Positions 16,716 through 24,739 of a stretch of DNA of 64,000 bases are shown in pieces. Location: contig NZ_WESC01000003.1 of NCBI RefSeq assembly GCF_009184905.1, positions 62,001 to 126,000 on the forward strand. Reading direction: 5' to 3'. Source of the DNA: Parvibaculum sedimenti. Its GTDB lineage: Bacteria > Pseudomonadota > Alphaproteobacteria > Parvibaculales > Parvibaculaceae. A program made the position numbers and the translations under genes. How positions within the stretch are numbered: position 1 is the stretch's first letter; the number at the start of each line of letters is the position of its first letter. The notes beneath the pieces are model-generated. The model saw nothing but the letters and a program-made list of their open reading frames with translations. It was not told the DNA's origin and did not search any database.

Positions 16716-18104
16716 TCAGAGATACCAGTCGTATTCCAACGGCGAGATCGCACGCTGGAACTTGTCGAATTCGAGCATCTTTGTCTCGGCATAGACGTCG
16801 ACATACTGGTCGCCGAAATATTCGCGCAGCACCGTCGAATTGCGCAGGCGCTTCAGCGCACTCGGCAGGTAGAAGGGAATACTCTCGTCCATGCTGTCGC
16901 AGGCATTGCCTTCGGCCGGGTCGCCCGGATCGATCTCATTGACGATGCCGTAGTGAATGCCGGCAAGGATCGCGGCAAGCACCAGATAGGGGTTGGCGTC
17001 GGCGCCGGAAACCCGATGTTCGACGCGCATCGCCGAATGCGAGCCCGCCGGCACGCGGAAGGCGACCGAGCGGTTGTTGTAACCCCAGGCGCCATTGACC
17101 GGCACAAACAGGTTCGGTTCGAACCGGCGATAGGAATTGAGGTTCGGCGCGAAGAATGCCATTGCCTCGCCGAGCGTCGCCTGCAGTCCGCCGATCGCAT
17201 GGCGCAGCTTCGGGCTGCCTTCGTCCGTACCATTGTTGAAGATATTGTTGCCCTTCTCGTCGAGCAGGGAGCAATGGACGTGAAGCCCGTTGCCTGTCTG
17301 GCCGACAAAGGGCTTCGCCATGAAGCTCGCGATGAAGTTATGCTTGCGTGTAATGGCGCCGATGAGATGACGCAGCATGATCGCGTGATCGCCCGCGCGC
17401 ACCGCGTCGTGCTCGTGATTGAGATTGATCTCGTACTGGCCCGGCGCGAATTCCGCGGTGGCGCCCGAAGCCGGCACACCCTGCTCCGCCGAGGCCTCGT
17501 CGATGTCCTTCAGCAGCGCCATGAACCCGTCGAGTTCAGTGATGCCATAGACTTCATTGGCGGTTTCACGCTGTCCCGTTGCCGGATTGATCGGCGCCTG
17601 CGGCAGACCCTTACGGTCGCGCTCGCGATCGAGAACATAAAATTCGAATTCGCAGGCCGTAACCGCATGAAGACCGAGCTCGGCAAGCTTCGCTACCACA
17701 TTGGCAAGGATGACGCGCGGCTCGAGATTGAGTGGCGCGCCGTCACTGTCCTGCATGGTCATGAGGACCTGGGCCTGCTTCATCGAAGCCCATGGCACCG
17801 GCACGATGGAACCCGCGACCGGAAAAGCCTGACCGTCCGGGTCTCCGTCCGAGAAACCCATGCCAAGAATGTCTTCATTGACGCCGGTTACGTCGAAGAA
17901 ATAGACCGACTTCGGCATATGAACGCCGGAGGTGAACACCTTCTCGGCTTCTTCGATCGGGAAGCGCTTGCCGCGCACTGTGCCGCACATATCAACGAAA
18001 ACGGCATCGAGATAGTCAATGTCGCCTCGTTCTGCGAGGAAGGCCTTGAACTCGGCCAAAGTCGCACGCCCGTCGGTACGCGGTTTCTCGCGATCGCTCA
18101 TCAT
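16716..18104 (-). CDS. Glutamine synthetase-family protein, PuuA-like (gamma-glutamylpolyamine synthetase)
   Basis: A 462-residue GS-fold ligase. The N-terminal beta-grasp domain (DYLDAVFVDMCGTVRGKRFP) precedes a catalytic domain with metal/substrate signatures: CEFEFYVLD, EFAPGQYEINL, GNGLHVHCSL, then RRFEPNLFVPVNGAWGYNNR and VEHRVSGADANPYL. The C-terminus lacks the adenylylation-site loop of GlnA. Within the family it looks like PuuA/GlnA3-type enzymes that glutamylate putrescine or other amines using ATP. The next gene of the operon, 11 bp upstream, encodes a PuuB-like amine oxidase, which supports a polyamine (Puu-type) pathway. In-frame ATGs at 18104 and 18101 are both possible starts. 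A terminator hairpin follows. Confidence 0.88.
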   Translation of the reverse strand: MMSDREKPRTDGRATLAEFKAFLAERGDIDYLDAVFVDMCGTVRGKRFPIEEAEKVFTSGVHMPKSVYFFDVTGVNEDILGMGFSDGDPDGQAFPVAGSIVPVPWASMKQAQVLMTMQDSDGAPLNLEPRVILANVVAKLAELGLHAVTACEFEFYVLDRERDRKGLPQAPINPATGQRETANEVYGITELDGFMALLKDIDEASAEQGVPASGATAEFAPGQYEINLNHEHDAVRAGDHAIMLRHLIGAITRKHNFIASFMAKPFVGQTGNGLHVHCSLLDEKGNNIFNNGTDEGSPKLRHAIGGLQATLGEAMAFFAPNLNSYRRFEPNLFVPVNGAWGYNNRSVAFRVPAGSHSAMRVEHRVSGADANPYLVLAAILAGIHYGIVNEIDPGDPAEGNACDSMDESIPFYLPSALKRLRNSTVLREYFGDQYVDVYAETKMLEFDKFQRAISPLEYDWYL

Positions 18105-18115
18105 TTACCTGGCTG

Positions 18116-19459
18116 TTATTTATCCTGAAGCCAATAGTAGCCGAGAGCAGCCCCAAGATACCAGCGCCGGAGCGACGGAAAGAGCATACGTGGCGGAATC
18201 CCGCGGAAAGGCTCAGGAATTTCAGCGAATGTTTTTCGGCCGCCGATAAGTTCCGCGAGCATTTTTCCTGTCCAGGGCGCCGCCGAAACCCCATCACCGT
18301 GATAGGCAAGACCGAAATAAACGCTCGCATCATCGGGCATTTGTCCAATCGCGGGCGTCATGCGCGCCGTCATGCAAACAAAACCACGCCAGTAATGCGT
18401 CGTCGGAACGTCCTTCCACGCGGTGAAAACCTCACCCATACGGCGCTCGAGTATGGCGCGCATGCGCATGCCATCTTGCGGCTTGCCCGTCAGATCGCCG
18501 CGCGCGCCGAAGAGAAAGCGGCGGTCTGGCAGAAGCCGATAATAGAAAAGAAGATTGCGCGTATTGCTGCAGGGACGTTCCGTCTTCCACCCCTGCGCGG
18601 CCAGCTCATCATCCGTCAACGGACGGGTTACGACGATATTGGACAAGACCGGCATGAGACGGTCGGCCAATACCCGGCTCACCGGCTCGCGGGTGAACCC
18701 GTTGGTCGCAACGATGATACGGCGCGCGCGCAACGTGCCGGTTTTCGTCACAAGGCGATGTTCATTGCCGATCTTTTCCCAGCGCTCCACATGGGAGCGA
18801 CCATGCAGCTTTGCGCCGTGACGCGCCGCCGCCGCCGCAAGACCGCGCGCGAACCGCAATGGGTGGAGACCGAAGGCGACCTTGTTCAGCAGGGCGCCGA
18901 ACTGCTCGGTTGAGTCGTAGGACGTCTCGGCGACTTCCTCGCGCGTGAGCAGTGCCACGGGCACACCGAACTTTCCTCCGAGAAGATCGCGTTCCTCCTC
19001 CAGCGCCGCGAAACGCGAGGGCGAGTGGGCAACATGCAGCGTGCCGTCGCCTTGCGGGCGAATGTCGATGTCTTCGTCATGCGCGAGCGAACGAACGAGT
19101 TCGACCGCATCGACCTGCGAGGAAATAAAGCGCCGCGCTTCCATCTCGCCATAGCGTCGAATAAGGCCGGACAGAGAGAGGCTGCTGGGCGGAAGTGTGC
19201 AGAAGCCGCCATTGCGACCCGACGCGCCCCAGCCAAGCGGGCCCGACTCGAGCAGCCGCACATCGACATGATGGTCGCGGGCAAGATGAAGCGCCGCAGA
19301 AAGCCCTGTATAGCCGCCACCAATAATGGCGACGTCGCATTGCGTATCGCCAGCAAGTGGCCCGAGGTCCGCGCCATCGGCCAGCGGAGGCGCATCGTCC
19401 TCCCAGAAACTTCCGGCAGGCGAGGACGCGTCGTAAAGGCTCGGATGATACCAGGTCAT
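18116..19459 (-). CDS. FAD-dependent amine oxidoreductase, PuuB-like (gamma-glutamylputrescine oxidase)
   Basis: A 447-residue DAO-family flavoprotein. The dinucleotide-binding motif is DVAIIGGGYTGLSAALHLA at about residues 42-60, and GWGASGRNGGF follows near residue 78, the pattern of glycine oxidase and PuuB-type enzymes. MTWYHPSLYDASSP at the N-terminus and GYYWLQDK at the C-terminus are typical of the gamma-glutamylputrescine oxidoreductase subgroup. It would oxidise the gamma-glutamylated amine made by the adjacent GS-like ligase, releasing an aldehyde and a reduced flavin product. It is the first gene of the pair, 11 bp before the GS-like gene. The exact polyamine is inferred from context only. 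Confidence 0.87.
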   Translation of the reverse strand: MTWYHPSLYDASSPAGSFWEDDAPPLADGADLGPLAGDTQCDVAIIGGGYTGLSAALHLARDHHVDVRLLESGPLGWGASGRNGGFCTLPPSSLSLSGLIRRYGEMEARRFISSQVDAVELVRSLAHDEDIDIRPQGDGTLHVAHSPSRFAALEEERDLLGGKFGVPVALLTREEVAETSYDSTEQFGALLNKVAFGLHPLRFARGLAAAAARHGAKLHGRSHVERWEKIGNEHRLVTKTGTLRARRIIVATNGFTREPVSRVLADRLMPVLSNIVVTRPLTDDELAAQGWKTERPCSNTRNLLFYYRLLPDRRFLFGARGDLTGKPQDGMRMRAILERRMGEVFTAWKDVPTTHYWRGFVCMTARMTPAIGQMPDDASVYFGLAYHGDGVSAAPWTGKMLAELIGGRKTFAEIPEPFRGIPPRMLFPSLRRWYLGAALGYYWLQDK

Positions 19460-19521
19460 TTTGGGTGAATTGTCATGTACTCGACTCGGGGTGAGCCAGG
19501 ATCATATCACGCGACGCTCCG

Positions 19522-20097
19522 TCAGGGCCGCGGGCCCTCCGGGCCTTCCGGACCGCCTGGCGGAGGCCCCTCCGGGCCGCCCGGACCGGCCGGACCGAAA
19601 TGTTGCTCCGCGCGCCTGCGCATCGACTCTGCCACGCGGGCTCGTTGTTCGGGCGTCAGTCTGGAGAAGCCCTGAATCATGGCGTCGCGCGTCGCCTGAC
19701 CGATTTCGGCCTGCACCATATCGACCTTCGCGAAAGCCGCAGTAACCCTGGCAGTATCGTAGGACGGCGCGCCCAATGCGTCAGCAAGCTCTCTGCGGGC
19801 CATCTCAAGCGCGGCGAGATGCGGTTTGATGAGCGGAAACTGCTCGATCATGATCTTGCGCATCGCTGCCCTGTCGCCCGGCGGCAAGTCATCGGTACCC
19901 TTGTGCAGCATCTTGAAAAAGGGCGCCGGGACCCGCCCCGGCTCGGCACCCGGCGGAGATGGCGGCCCGATGATCAGCGCAGCCGCAATCGTTCCAACGA
20001 GGAAGAGATTGATAATGAGAGAAAGGAGCAGCGCCGGCCCTACCCAGCGACGCTCTGCAAGCGGCACCTGAGCCTCGTTCACGGGCAACTCACTCAT
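19522..20097 (-). CDS. Spy/CpxP-like periplasmic heavy-metal-sensor family protein with a collagen-like tail
   Basis: A 191-residue protein with one N-terminal membrane helix (VGPALLLSLIINLFLVGTIAAAL) and a helical periplasmic domain. That domain holds the Spy/CpxP-type pattern of Asp/Arg-rich helices and an LTPEQRARVAESMRRR segment. Such heavy-metal-resistance (CnrX/CpxP-like) domains sense metals or misfolded proteins. The last 24 residues are a Gly-Pro-x tract (GPAGPGGPEGPPPGGPEG and so on). It is the third gene of an ECF sigma operon: its ATG overlaps the anti-sigma stop by four bases. It may therefore be a periplasmic modulator of that anti-sigma/sigma pair (inference). Confidence 0.8.
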   Translation of the reverse strand: MSELPVNEAQVPLAERRWVGPALLLSLIINLFLVGTIAAALIIGPPSPPGAEPGRVPAPFFKMLHKGTDDLPPGDRAAMRKIMIEQFPLIKPHLAALEMARRELADALGAPSYDTARVTAAFAKVDMVQAEIGQATRDAMIQGFSRLTPEQRARVAESMRRRAEQHFGPAGPGGPEGPPPGGPEGPEGPRP

Positions 20098-20630
20098 TTC
20101 TTCCAGTCCTCGGGATATTCATTTTCGGCCAGAGCGAAGGAAACGAGCTGCTCTCCAGCCGTGCCCGTCGAAGCCGATGCAGACTGAACGGGGGCGAGAC
20201 CGAGTGAGCTGAGCCCCTCTGCCGTGACGCCCGACGGCAAGGCGGCGCCAAAGCCGATGCCGAGCATGATGGATGCCGCAAGCGCACCAGCCGGGAAAGC
20301 AGCTGAGCCGTATGGCCAGACGATACGGGCAATGGATTGCCACAGGCTCGCACGACGCGCTTGGTGGGATAGGATCCGCCCCGTTGCGGCGCGGGGACGG
20401 GCTGCCATGATCCGGGAGAGCAGCTCCGGCGAGGGCGCGTCTGCCGCAGGTGCCATAGCGAGCAAGCTGTCGAGTTCGCCCGCCTCTTGGACAAGAGCGC
20501 GCGCTTCTGCAGACCGCGCCAGCAGCGACTGGGCCGCCTGGCGTTCGCCCGCCGGCCACAGATCCGGCGAGGCGCCATATGCCCCGGCGATCTCCGCCAA
20601 ACGCTCCAATGTCATCTCGTCAGTCGCCAT
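20094..20630 (-). CDS. Putative anti-sigma factor, single membrane span
   Basis: About 178 residues. A cytoplasmic helical N-terminal region (MTLERLAEIAGAYGASPDLW, then AERQAAQSLLARSAEARALV) is followed by a linker. A single membrane segment (PAGALAASIMLGIGFGAAL) and a short periplasmic tail complete it. I see no zinc-binding HxxxCxxC motif, so it is not a classical ZAS protein. The call rests on position: it directly follows and is nearly coupled to the ECF sigma gene, and it has the membrane layout of anti-sigma factors. I chose the ATG at 20630, with a GGTGAGG ribosome site overlapping the spacer; an ATG at 20657 would overlap the sigma stop. It overlaps the next gene by four bases. Confidence 0.75.
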   Translation of the reverse strand: MATDEMTLERLAEIAGAYGASPDLWPAGERQAAQSLLARSAEARALVQEAGELDSLLAMAPAADAPSPELLSRIMAARPRAATGRILSHQARRASLWQSIARIVWPYGSAAFPAGALAASIMLGIGFGAALPSGVTAEGLSSLGLAPVQSASASTGTAGEQLVSFALAENEYPEDWKK

Positions 20631-20646
20631 TGCCTCACCCCGGCCC

Positions 20647-21222
20647 TCATTGGCCATATTCCACGGTTTTACGTAGCCACTCATCCCGTTCCGTCGCAAG
20701 AGCAACACGAAGTTGTCTCCGTGCCCGCCCCAGTAGAGATTCAACCGCTTCGACACTCACATTGAGAATTTCCGCCGCCTCGATGTTCGAGAGCCCCTGA
20801 TAATGTGTCAGCGTCACGGCAGCTCTTTGCCGCGCCGGCAGGCCCTGTAACGCCAGATCGACCCGCCGCGCGAGATCCTGCCGCTCGAGTTCCTCCAGCG
20901 GCGTCGGACCGTCACTTTGGGGCTCGGGAATGGAGTCGATATCGTCTGTGGTGTGACGGCGCAAACGGTCTAGGCACAGATTGGTCGCAACCCGGTGCAG
21001 CCAGGTGCTGAATTGCGCCCTGCCCGGCTCCCAGCGCGAAGCATGTGTCCAGACCCTGAGAAACACTTCCTGGGCAACCTCCTCGGCATCGGCATGGCTG
21101 CCTAGCATGCGGCGCGCCAAGGCAAGCATGCGCGTGAGATGCCGGTCGACAAGCAGCCTGCAGGCCGCCTCGTCACCCAGCGCCACGCGCGCTACCAATT
21201 CGTCGTCCGACGCGTCGATCAA
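20647..21222 (-). CDS. ECF (sigma-70 family, extracytoplasmic function) RNA polymerase sigma factor
   Basis: A 191-residue two-domain sigma factor. Region 2 (LLVDRHLTRMLALARRMLG through ADAEEVAQEVFLRVW and FSTWLHRVATNLCLDRLRR) is followed by region 4 (LPARQRAAVTLTHYQGLSNIEAAEIL and SLLGRARRQLR), which holds the -35-binding helix-turn-helix. It would direct transcription of a stress regulon under control of the downstream membrane protein. Operon order is sigma, anti-sigma, Spy-like protein. An EF-hand gene is located 58 bp upstream in the same direction and may share the unit. I did not find an obvious autoregulatory promoter. Confidence 0.95.
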   Translation of the reverse strand: MIDASDDELVARVALGDEAACRLLVDRHLTRMLALARRMLGSHADAEEVAQEVFLRVWTHASRWEPGRAQFSTWLHRVATNLCLDRLRRHTTDDIDSIPEPQSDGPTPLEELERQDLARRVDLALQGLPARQRAAVTLTHYQGLSNIEAAEILNVSVEAVESLLGRARRQLRVALATERDEWLRKTVEYGQ

Positions 21223-21280
21223 GCGATCGCGCCCCCTTCATCAATTCAGACCGCTCATAATGATTGCGGACGTGCCGATC

Positions 21281-21643
21281 CTACTCGGCTTTCGGCGCCG
21301 TCGCACCGGGTTTGGCCACGGTGCCCGGCTGGCGATGCGCCTTCATACGCTCATACCGCCGGGCGGCTGCCGCGTCATATTCGGCCTTGGTCACCTTGCC
21401 GTTGCCATCGGTGTCGATGCGCTTGAAGCGGATTTCGGCGCGCTCGGCCGCCCGCTTCTGAGCTTCGACAATGAATTCATCATGAGAGATGGCGCCGTCA
21501 CCATTGGTGTCCGCAGCCTTGAAACGGGCCTCGCGGGCGGCATCGCGCCCGACACTGTTGTCCGCCTGAACAGCGAAAGGAAGGAGTAGGCCCAATGCGA
21601 TGGCGGCAACGCCGACAATCAATTCCGCTCTAAGACCACGCAA
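21281..21643 (-). CDS. Secreted EF-hand calcium-binding protein
   Basis: About 120 residues. After a hydrophobic leader (ELIVGVAAIALGLLLPFAVQA) come two EF-hand loops: DTNGDGAISHDE and DTDGNGKVTKAE. Each has the Asp/Asn/Gly/Glu spacing needed for calcium binding. The C-terminus is Ala/Pro-rich. The likely start is TTG at 21643, because GGAGGAG lies seven bases upstream; upstream in-frame codons would precede the signal peptide unnaturally. Small periplasmic EF-hand proteins are common in alphaproteobacteria, with no settled role. It lies 58 bp upstream of the ECF sigma gene, in the same direction. Confidence 0.82.
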   Translation of the reverse strand: MRGLRAELIVGVAAIALGLLLPFAVQADNSVGRDAAREARFKAADTNGDGAISHDEFIVEAQKRAAERAEIRFKRIDTDGNGKVTKAEYDAAAARRYERMKAHRQPGTVAKPGATAPKAE

Positions 21644-21831
21644 CGCAATTCTCCTCCAAAAAAGGCGGTCGGGAGGGTTGATGCGCCCACTCCCGACCAG
21701 GAGTAACGGGTTAACTTCCGGTCCGAAGGGGGAAGGAGACCGGTGGGAACGTCGTCCTGTCACTCACACTGGTAAACGCTGACGCAAATCAATTCCGTCG
21801 CCGAAAAATGTCCCTCAATGGAACATAAGAA

Positions 21832-23160
21832 TTAATAATCGGCAAGAAGCGGCGCCGGCACAGTGTGCCGCAGCGGCGAGATAATTGCGGGTTCGGTGAG
21901 GAGCCGGGCTGGAATCTTGAGACGGCGGACCCGCAGCCCCTCCCTGAAATCGACGCCAACGGCCAGGGCGCCCACGCTGGCCGCGTAGCGGAGCCGACCG
22001 AGGGCAAGATTGACCCCGAGCGCCTGCGAAAAGCCGGAACTCGTCACGATCCCCTCAATCCCGCCATCACGCTCGATGGCGCAGAACTGTATAGGCTCCG
22101 GGAAGTCCAGCGCCAGTGCAACGACCAGATGGCGCGGTTCCCGCTGTTTCAGGCGGCGCAAGGCCTCACGCCCCGTGAAATGGCCGCCATCAAGATCGAC
22201 GAGCGAGGCAAGCCCAAGCTCGAAAGGCGTCGAGGCATCGGCCGGATCGACGGCAGTGAAAGCACCGAGGTAATCGCATCCCGCGCGCGGAATGCCCACC
22301 TCTATCCGGGCAAGTTCCCGCAGGGCAAATCCGGTCGCGGCAATGCCGAATTCCGCACCTTTGTCGAAGAGACGTGCCCAGAGCATGGGCGCGTCCTCCG
22401 GATCGAGCCAGAGCTCATAGCCGAGTTCACCCGTAGCGCCCGTCCGGCTCGCATAGACTGGCATGCCGGAAATGTCGAACCAGCGGGCGCCATAGGGCCT
22501 CAGCGTCTCAATCTCGCAAAAGCCCGCAGCATTGAGAACCGCCGCCGCATGGGGCCCCTGCAAGCTCAGCGCGGCGAGCGTGGCGCTCACATCCTCGATG
22601 CGGACCTGGAAGCCAAGTGCGCTGTCGAGAAGCCAGGCGAGATGCGTCTCCTCCGTGACCAGACGATATTCGCCCTCGCCCAGCCGGAAGAGATGGCCAT
22701 CGCCGACGACGAACCCGCGATCCTCGCAGAAAACGACCGGCATGGCCTCATCGACAGAGAGCTGCATCACATTGCCGGTAACCAGCCGGTCGAGATAGGC
22801 CCCCGCGTCGCGCCCGCTGATGCGATACTTCACGATCGGGGAAATGTCGCCAAGCGCCGCCGCGTGGCGCAGCACACGATATTCATCGTCGAGCGAGGTC
22901 AATATTTCCGGCGTTGTGTAGCCGTTCCAGTCCGTCCAGAGATTGGTGCTGCTTTCGGCGGCGACGCTCAGATGCAATGGAGTCGTAAGCACACGACGGC
23001 CGAAAGGCGGCTCGTCGGACGCATGCGCAAAAAGATCGGGATCGACCTCGGCCGTTGCCTCGAGCCTGTCGAGATCTGGATGCTCCGCCGCGTCGGGTGC
23101 CTCAGCCGCCTCGCCAGGTTCCACCTGTTCCGCGAGGGCCATGTCGCTTTCGCCGTTCAT
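21832..23160 (-). CDS. GcvT-family aminomethyltransferase-like protein
   Basis: A 442-residue member of the glycine-cleavage T-protein/YgfZ/DmdA superfamily, with an acidic N-terminal extension of about 55 residues. Family features include YRISGRDAGAYLDRLVTGNV, SLQGPHAAAVLN and the ASRTGATGELGYELWL segment that shapes the folate pocket. A C-terminal barrel with HFTGREALRRL follows. The usual aspartate pair of GcvT reads VGD here, so one acid is missing. Members transfer one-carbon units from a substrate to tetrahydrofolate. Nothing else of the glycine cleavage system is nearby. Instead the gene overlaps by four bases (ATGA) with a flavoprotein gene, so a dedicated demethylation step is possible. 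Function is not assigned. Confidence 0.8.
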   Translation of the reverse strand: MNGESDMALAEQVEPGEAAEAPDAAEHPDLDRLEATAEVDPDLFAHASDEPPFGRRVLTTPLHLSVAAESSTNLWTDWNGYTTPEILTSLDDEYRVLRHAAALGDISPIVKYRISGRDAGAYLDRLVTGNVMQLSVDEAMPVVFCEDRGFVVGDGHLFRLGEGEYRLVTEETHLAWLLDSALGFQVRIEDVSATLAALSLQGPHAAAVLNAAGFCEIETLRPYGARWFDISGMPVYASRTGATGELGYELWLDPEDAPMLWARLFDKGAEFGIAATGFALRELARIEVGIPRAGCDYLGAFTAVDPADASTPFELGLASLVDLDGGHFTGREALRRLKQREPRHLVVALALDFPEPIQFCAIERDGGIEGIVTSSGFSQALGVNLALGRLRYAASVGALAVGVDFREGLRVRRLKIPARLLTEPAIISPLRHTVPAPLLADY

Positions 23161-24737
23161 GCGCGCCTCCCGTCGGAAAGCGCAAGTTCAGCGGCAAGCT
23201 GACCGGGCCGACCTGAAACGCCTCCGCCCGGATGATTGCCCGCGCCGCAGAGATAAAGCCCCTTGAGCGGCGTGCGATATTGCGCCAGCTCCGGCGCGGG
23301 ACGGAACATCAACAATTGGTCGGGGCGCATTTCGCCGCCATGCCACTCGCCGCCCTCAAGGCCGAACTTGGCCTCGATGTCGGGGGGAAGTAGCATTTCG
23401 CCGGCGATGATCCGCGCCCTTATGTCGGGTGCATAGAGAGAAAGCGTCCCGATGACGCGGTCGAGCAGCCGGTCGCGCTGCGCCGCCCAGCCGCCCGCCA
23501 CATCAAATGGCACATATTGAATGAGGACCGACATGACATGATGGCCGATCGGCGCGAGCGTCGCGTCAACGACACTCGGCACCGTCACCTCCATCGCCAA
23601 TTCGTCCGGCAACTTACCGCGCTTGAACGAGGCGAATGCCTGATCGAATTCATTGAGCGAGGGGAGGACGAGAAGCCGCGCGCCATATTCTGCGGGCGAG
23701 AGCCCTGCAATGGTGGGCAGACCCTCCAGCGCCAGATTGAGCTTGGCCGTCGCGCCCCGACGGCTCGCCTGCGCGAGACGCGAGGCAAGCCCTGCATCGA
23801 GATGCGCATGACCGACGAGATCCAGCATGGTCGCGCGTGGGTCGACGCTCGACAGAATAGCGGGCGCATGAAGGAAATCGCCCGCCTCCGTCTCGACGCC
23901 CTTCGCAATGCCATTCTCGATGATGATGCGCTTCGCCGCCGTGCCCGTCTTGATGGCGACGCCGAAACCCTCGGCGGAACGACGCAACGCCTCCACGAGC
24001 GCGCCCATGCCCCCGCGCGGTAGCGAAGTACCTTTCCTCTCATGCTGCAAGGCGCGGCGATAGATCAGGTTGAGTGCGGTCCCCGGCGAATATGGCCCTT
24101 CGGCCGCTCCACGCACGGCGTCAAAGGCGAACGCGGCGCGGAGCAGCGGCATCTCGAAGGTATCGTCGACAAGATCGCCTATGCTGCCCGGAAGCGTGCG
24201 CAGCAGGGCCTCAAGAGAGGGCTGGCCGAGGCGGCGGGCGCGCCAGACCAGACTGCGGAAGGCCGCCTTGGCGTCCAATGACGCGCCGCCGGAACGCGGC
24301 GCCGACGCAAGCAGCAAGGGGCGCAATGCGGCCGCATGGGCCTTCAGTCGGTCAGAAAAGGCGATCAGCGCGGTGGCGTCATGCGCGTTCCATTGCCTCA
24401 GTGCCGCGAGGTCCTGCCTTCGGCTAGACAACGTCAAATGGCGCTTGTCGCGCGAGAGCGCGACGGTCGACACATTGCGCGCGGCGAAGCGCAGCCCGTT
24501 GCGCGCGAGTTTCAAATCCTTCTCGATCCTGCGCGGCATGGCTTCGACGAGATGCGCCGCGGTCGAGACCATGTAGTCGGGCGAGATTTCACCCGTCGTA
24601 ACAGCGCCACCGAGATGGTCCGACGCCTCGAGCAGGATCACGCGCTTTCCGGCCTTCGCCAGATAGGCAGCGGCGACGAGACCGTTATGGCCTCCCCCGA
24701 TCACGATGGCATCGAAACTCCGGTCGGCGAGCTGCAT
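23157..24737 (-). CDS. Phytoene-desaturase-like FAD-dependent oxidoreductase (526 aa)
   Basis: An FAD flavoprotein with the carotenoid desaturase/isomerase-like (CrtI/CrtISO/PYROXD2) architecture. The N-terminal Rossmann motif DAIVIGGGHNGLVAAAYLAK is followed by VILLEASDHLGGAVTT. A substrate domain follows, and the C-terminal FAD loop reads LYLCGAGNHPGGGVSGRPG. No crt gene lies in the window, so it need not act on carotenoids; PYROXD2-type proteins act on unknown substrates. It is the middle gene of a tight three-gene operon: a paralogue ends 2 bp upstream and the GcvT-like gene overlaps downstream. The start ATG at 24737 precedes the Rossmann strand by eight residues, as expected. Confidence 0.88.
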   Translation of the reverse strand: MQLADRSFDAIVIGGGHNGLVAAAYLAKAGKRVILLEASDHLGGAVTTGEISPDYMVSTAAHLVEAMPRRIEKDLKLARNGLRFAARNVSTVALSRDKRHLTLSSRRQDLAALRQWNAHDATALIAFSDRLKAHAAALRPLLLASAPRSGGASLDAKAAFRSLVWRARRLGQPSLEALLRTLPGSIGDLVDDTFEMPLLRAAFAFDAVRGAAEGPYSPGTALNLIYRRALQHERKGTSLPRGGMGALVEALRRSAEGFGVAIKTGTAAKRIIIENGIAKGVETEAGDFLHAPAILSSVDPRATMLDLVGHAHLDAGLASRLAQASRRGATAKLNLALEGLPTIAGLSPAEYGARLLVLPSLNEFDQAFASFKRGKLPDELAMEVTVPSVVDATLAPIGHHVMSVLIQYVPFDVAGGWAAQRDRLLDRVIGTLSLYAPDIRARIIAGEMLLPPDIEAKFGLEGGEWHGGEMRPDQLLMFRPAPELAQYRTPLKGLYLCGAGNHPGGGVSGRPGQLAAELALSDGRRA

Positions 24738-24739
24738 GA

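Noticed and set aside
16713-18128. 471-codon plus-strand frame opposite the glutamine synthetase-like gene
   Set aside because: Shadow; the minus strand has all GS signatures.
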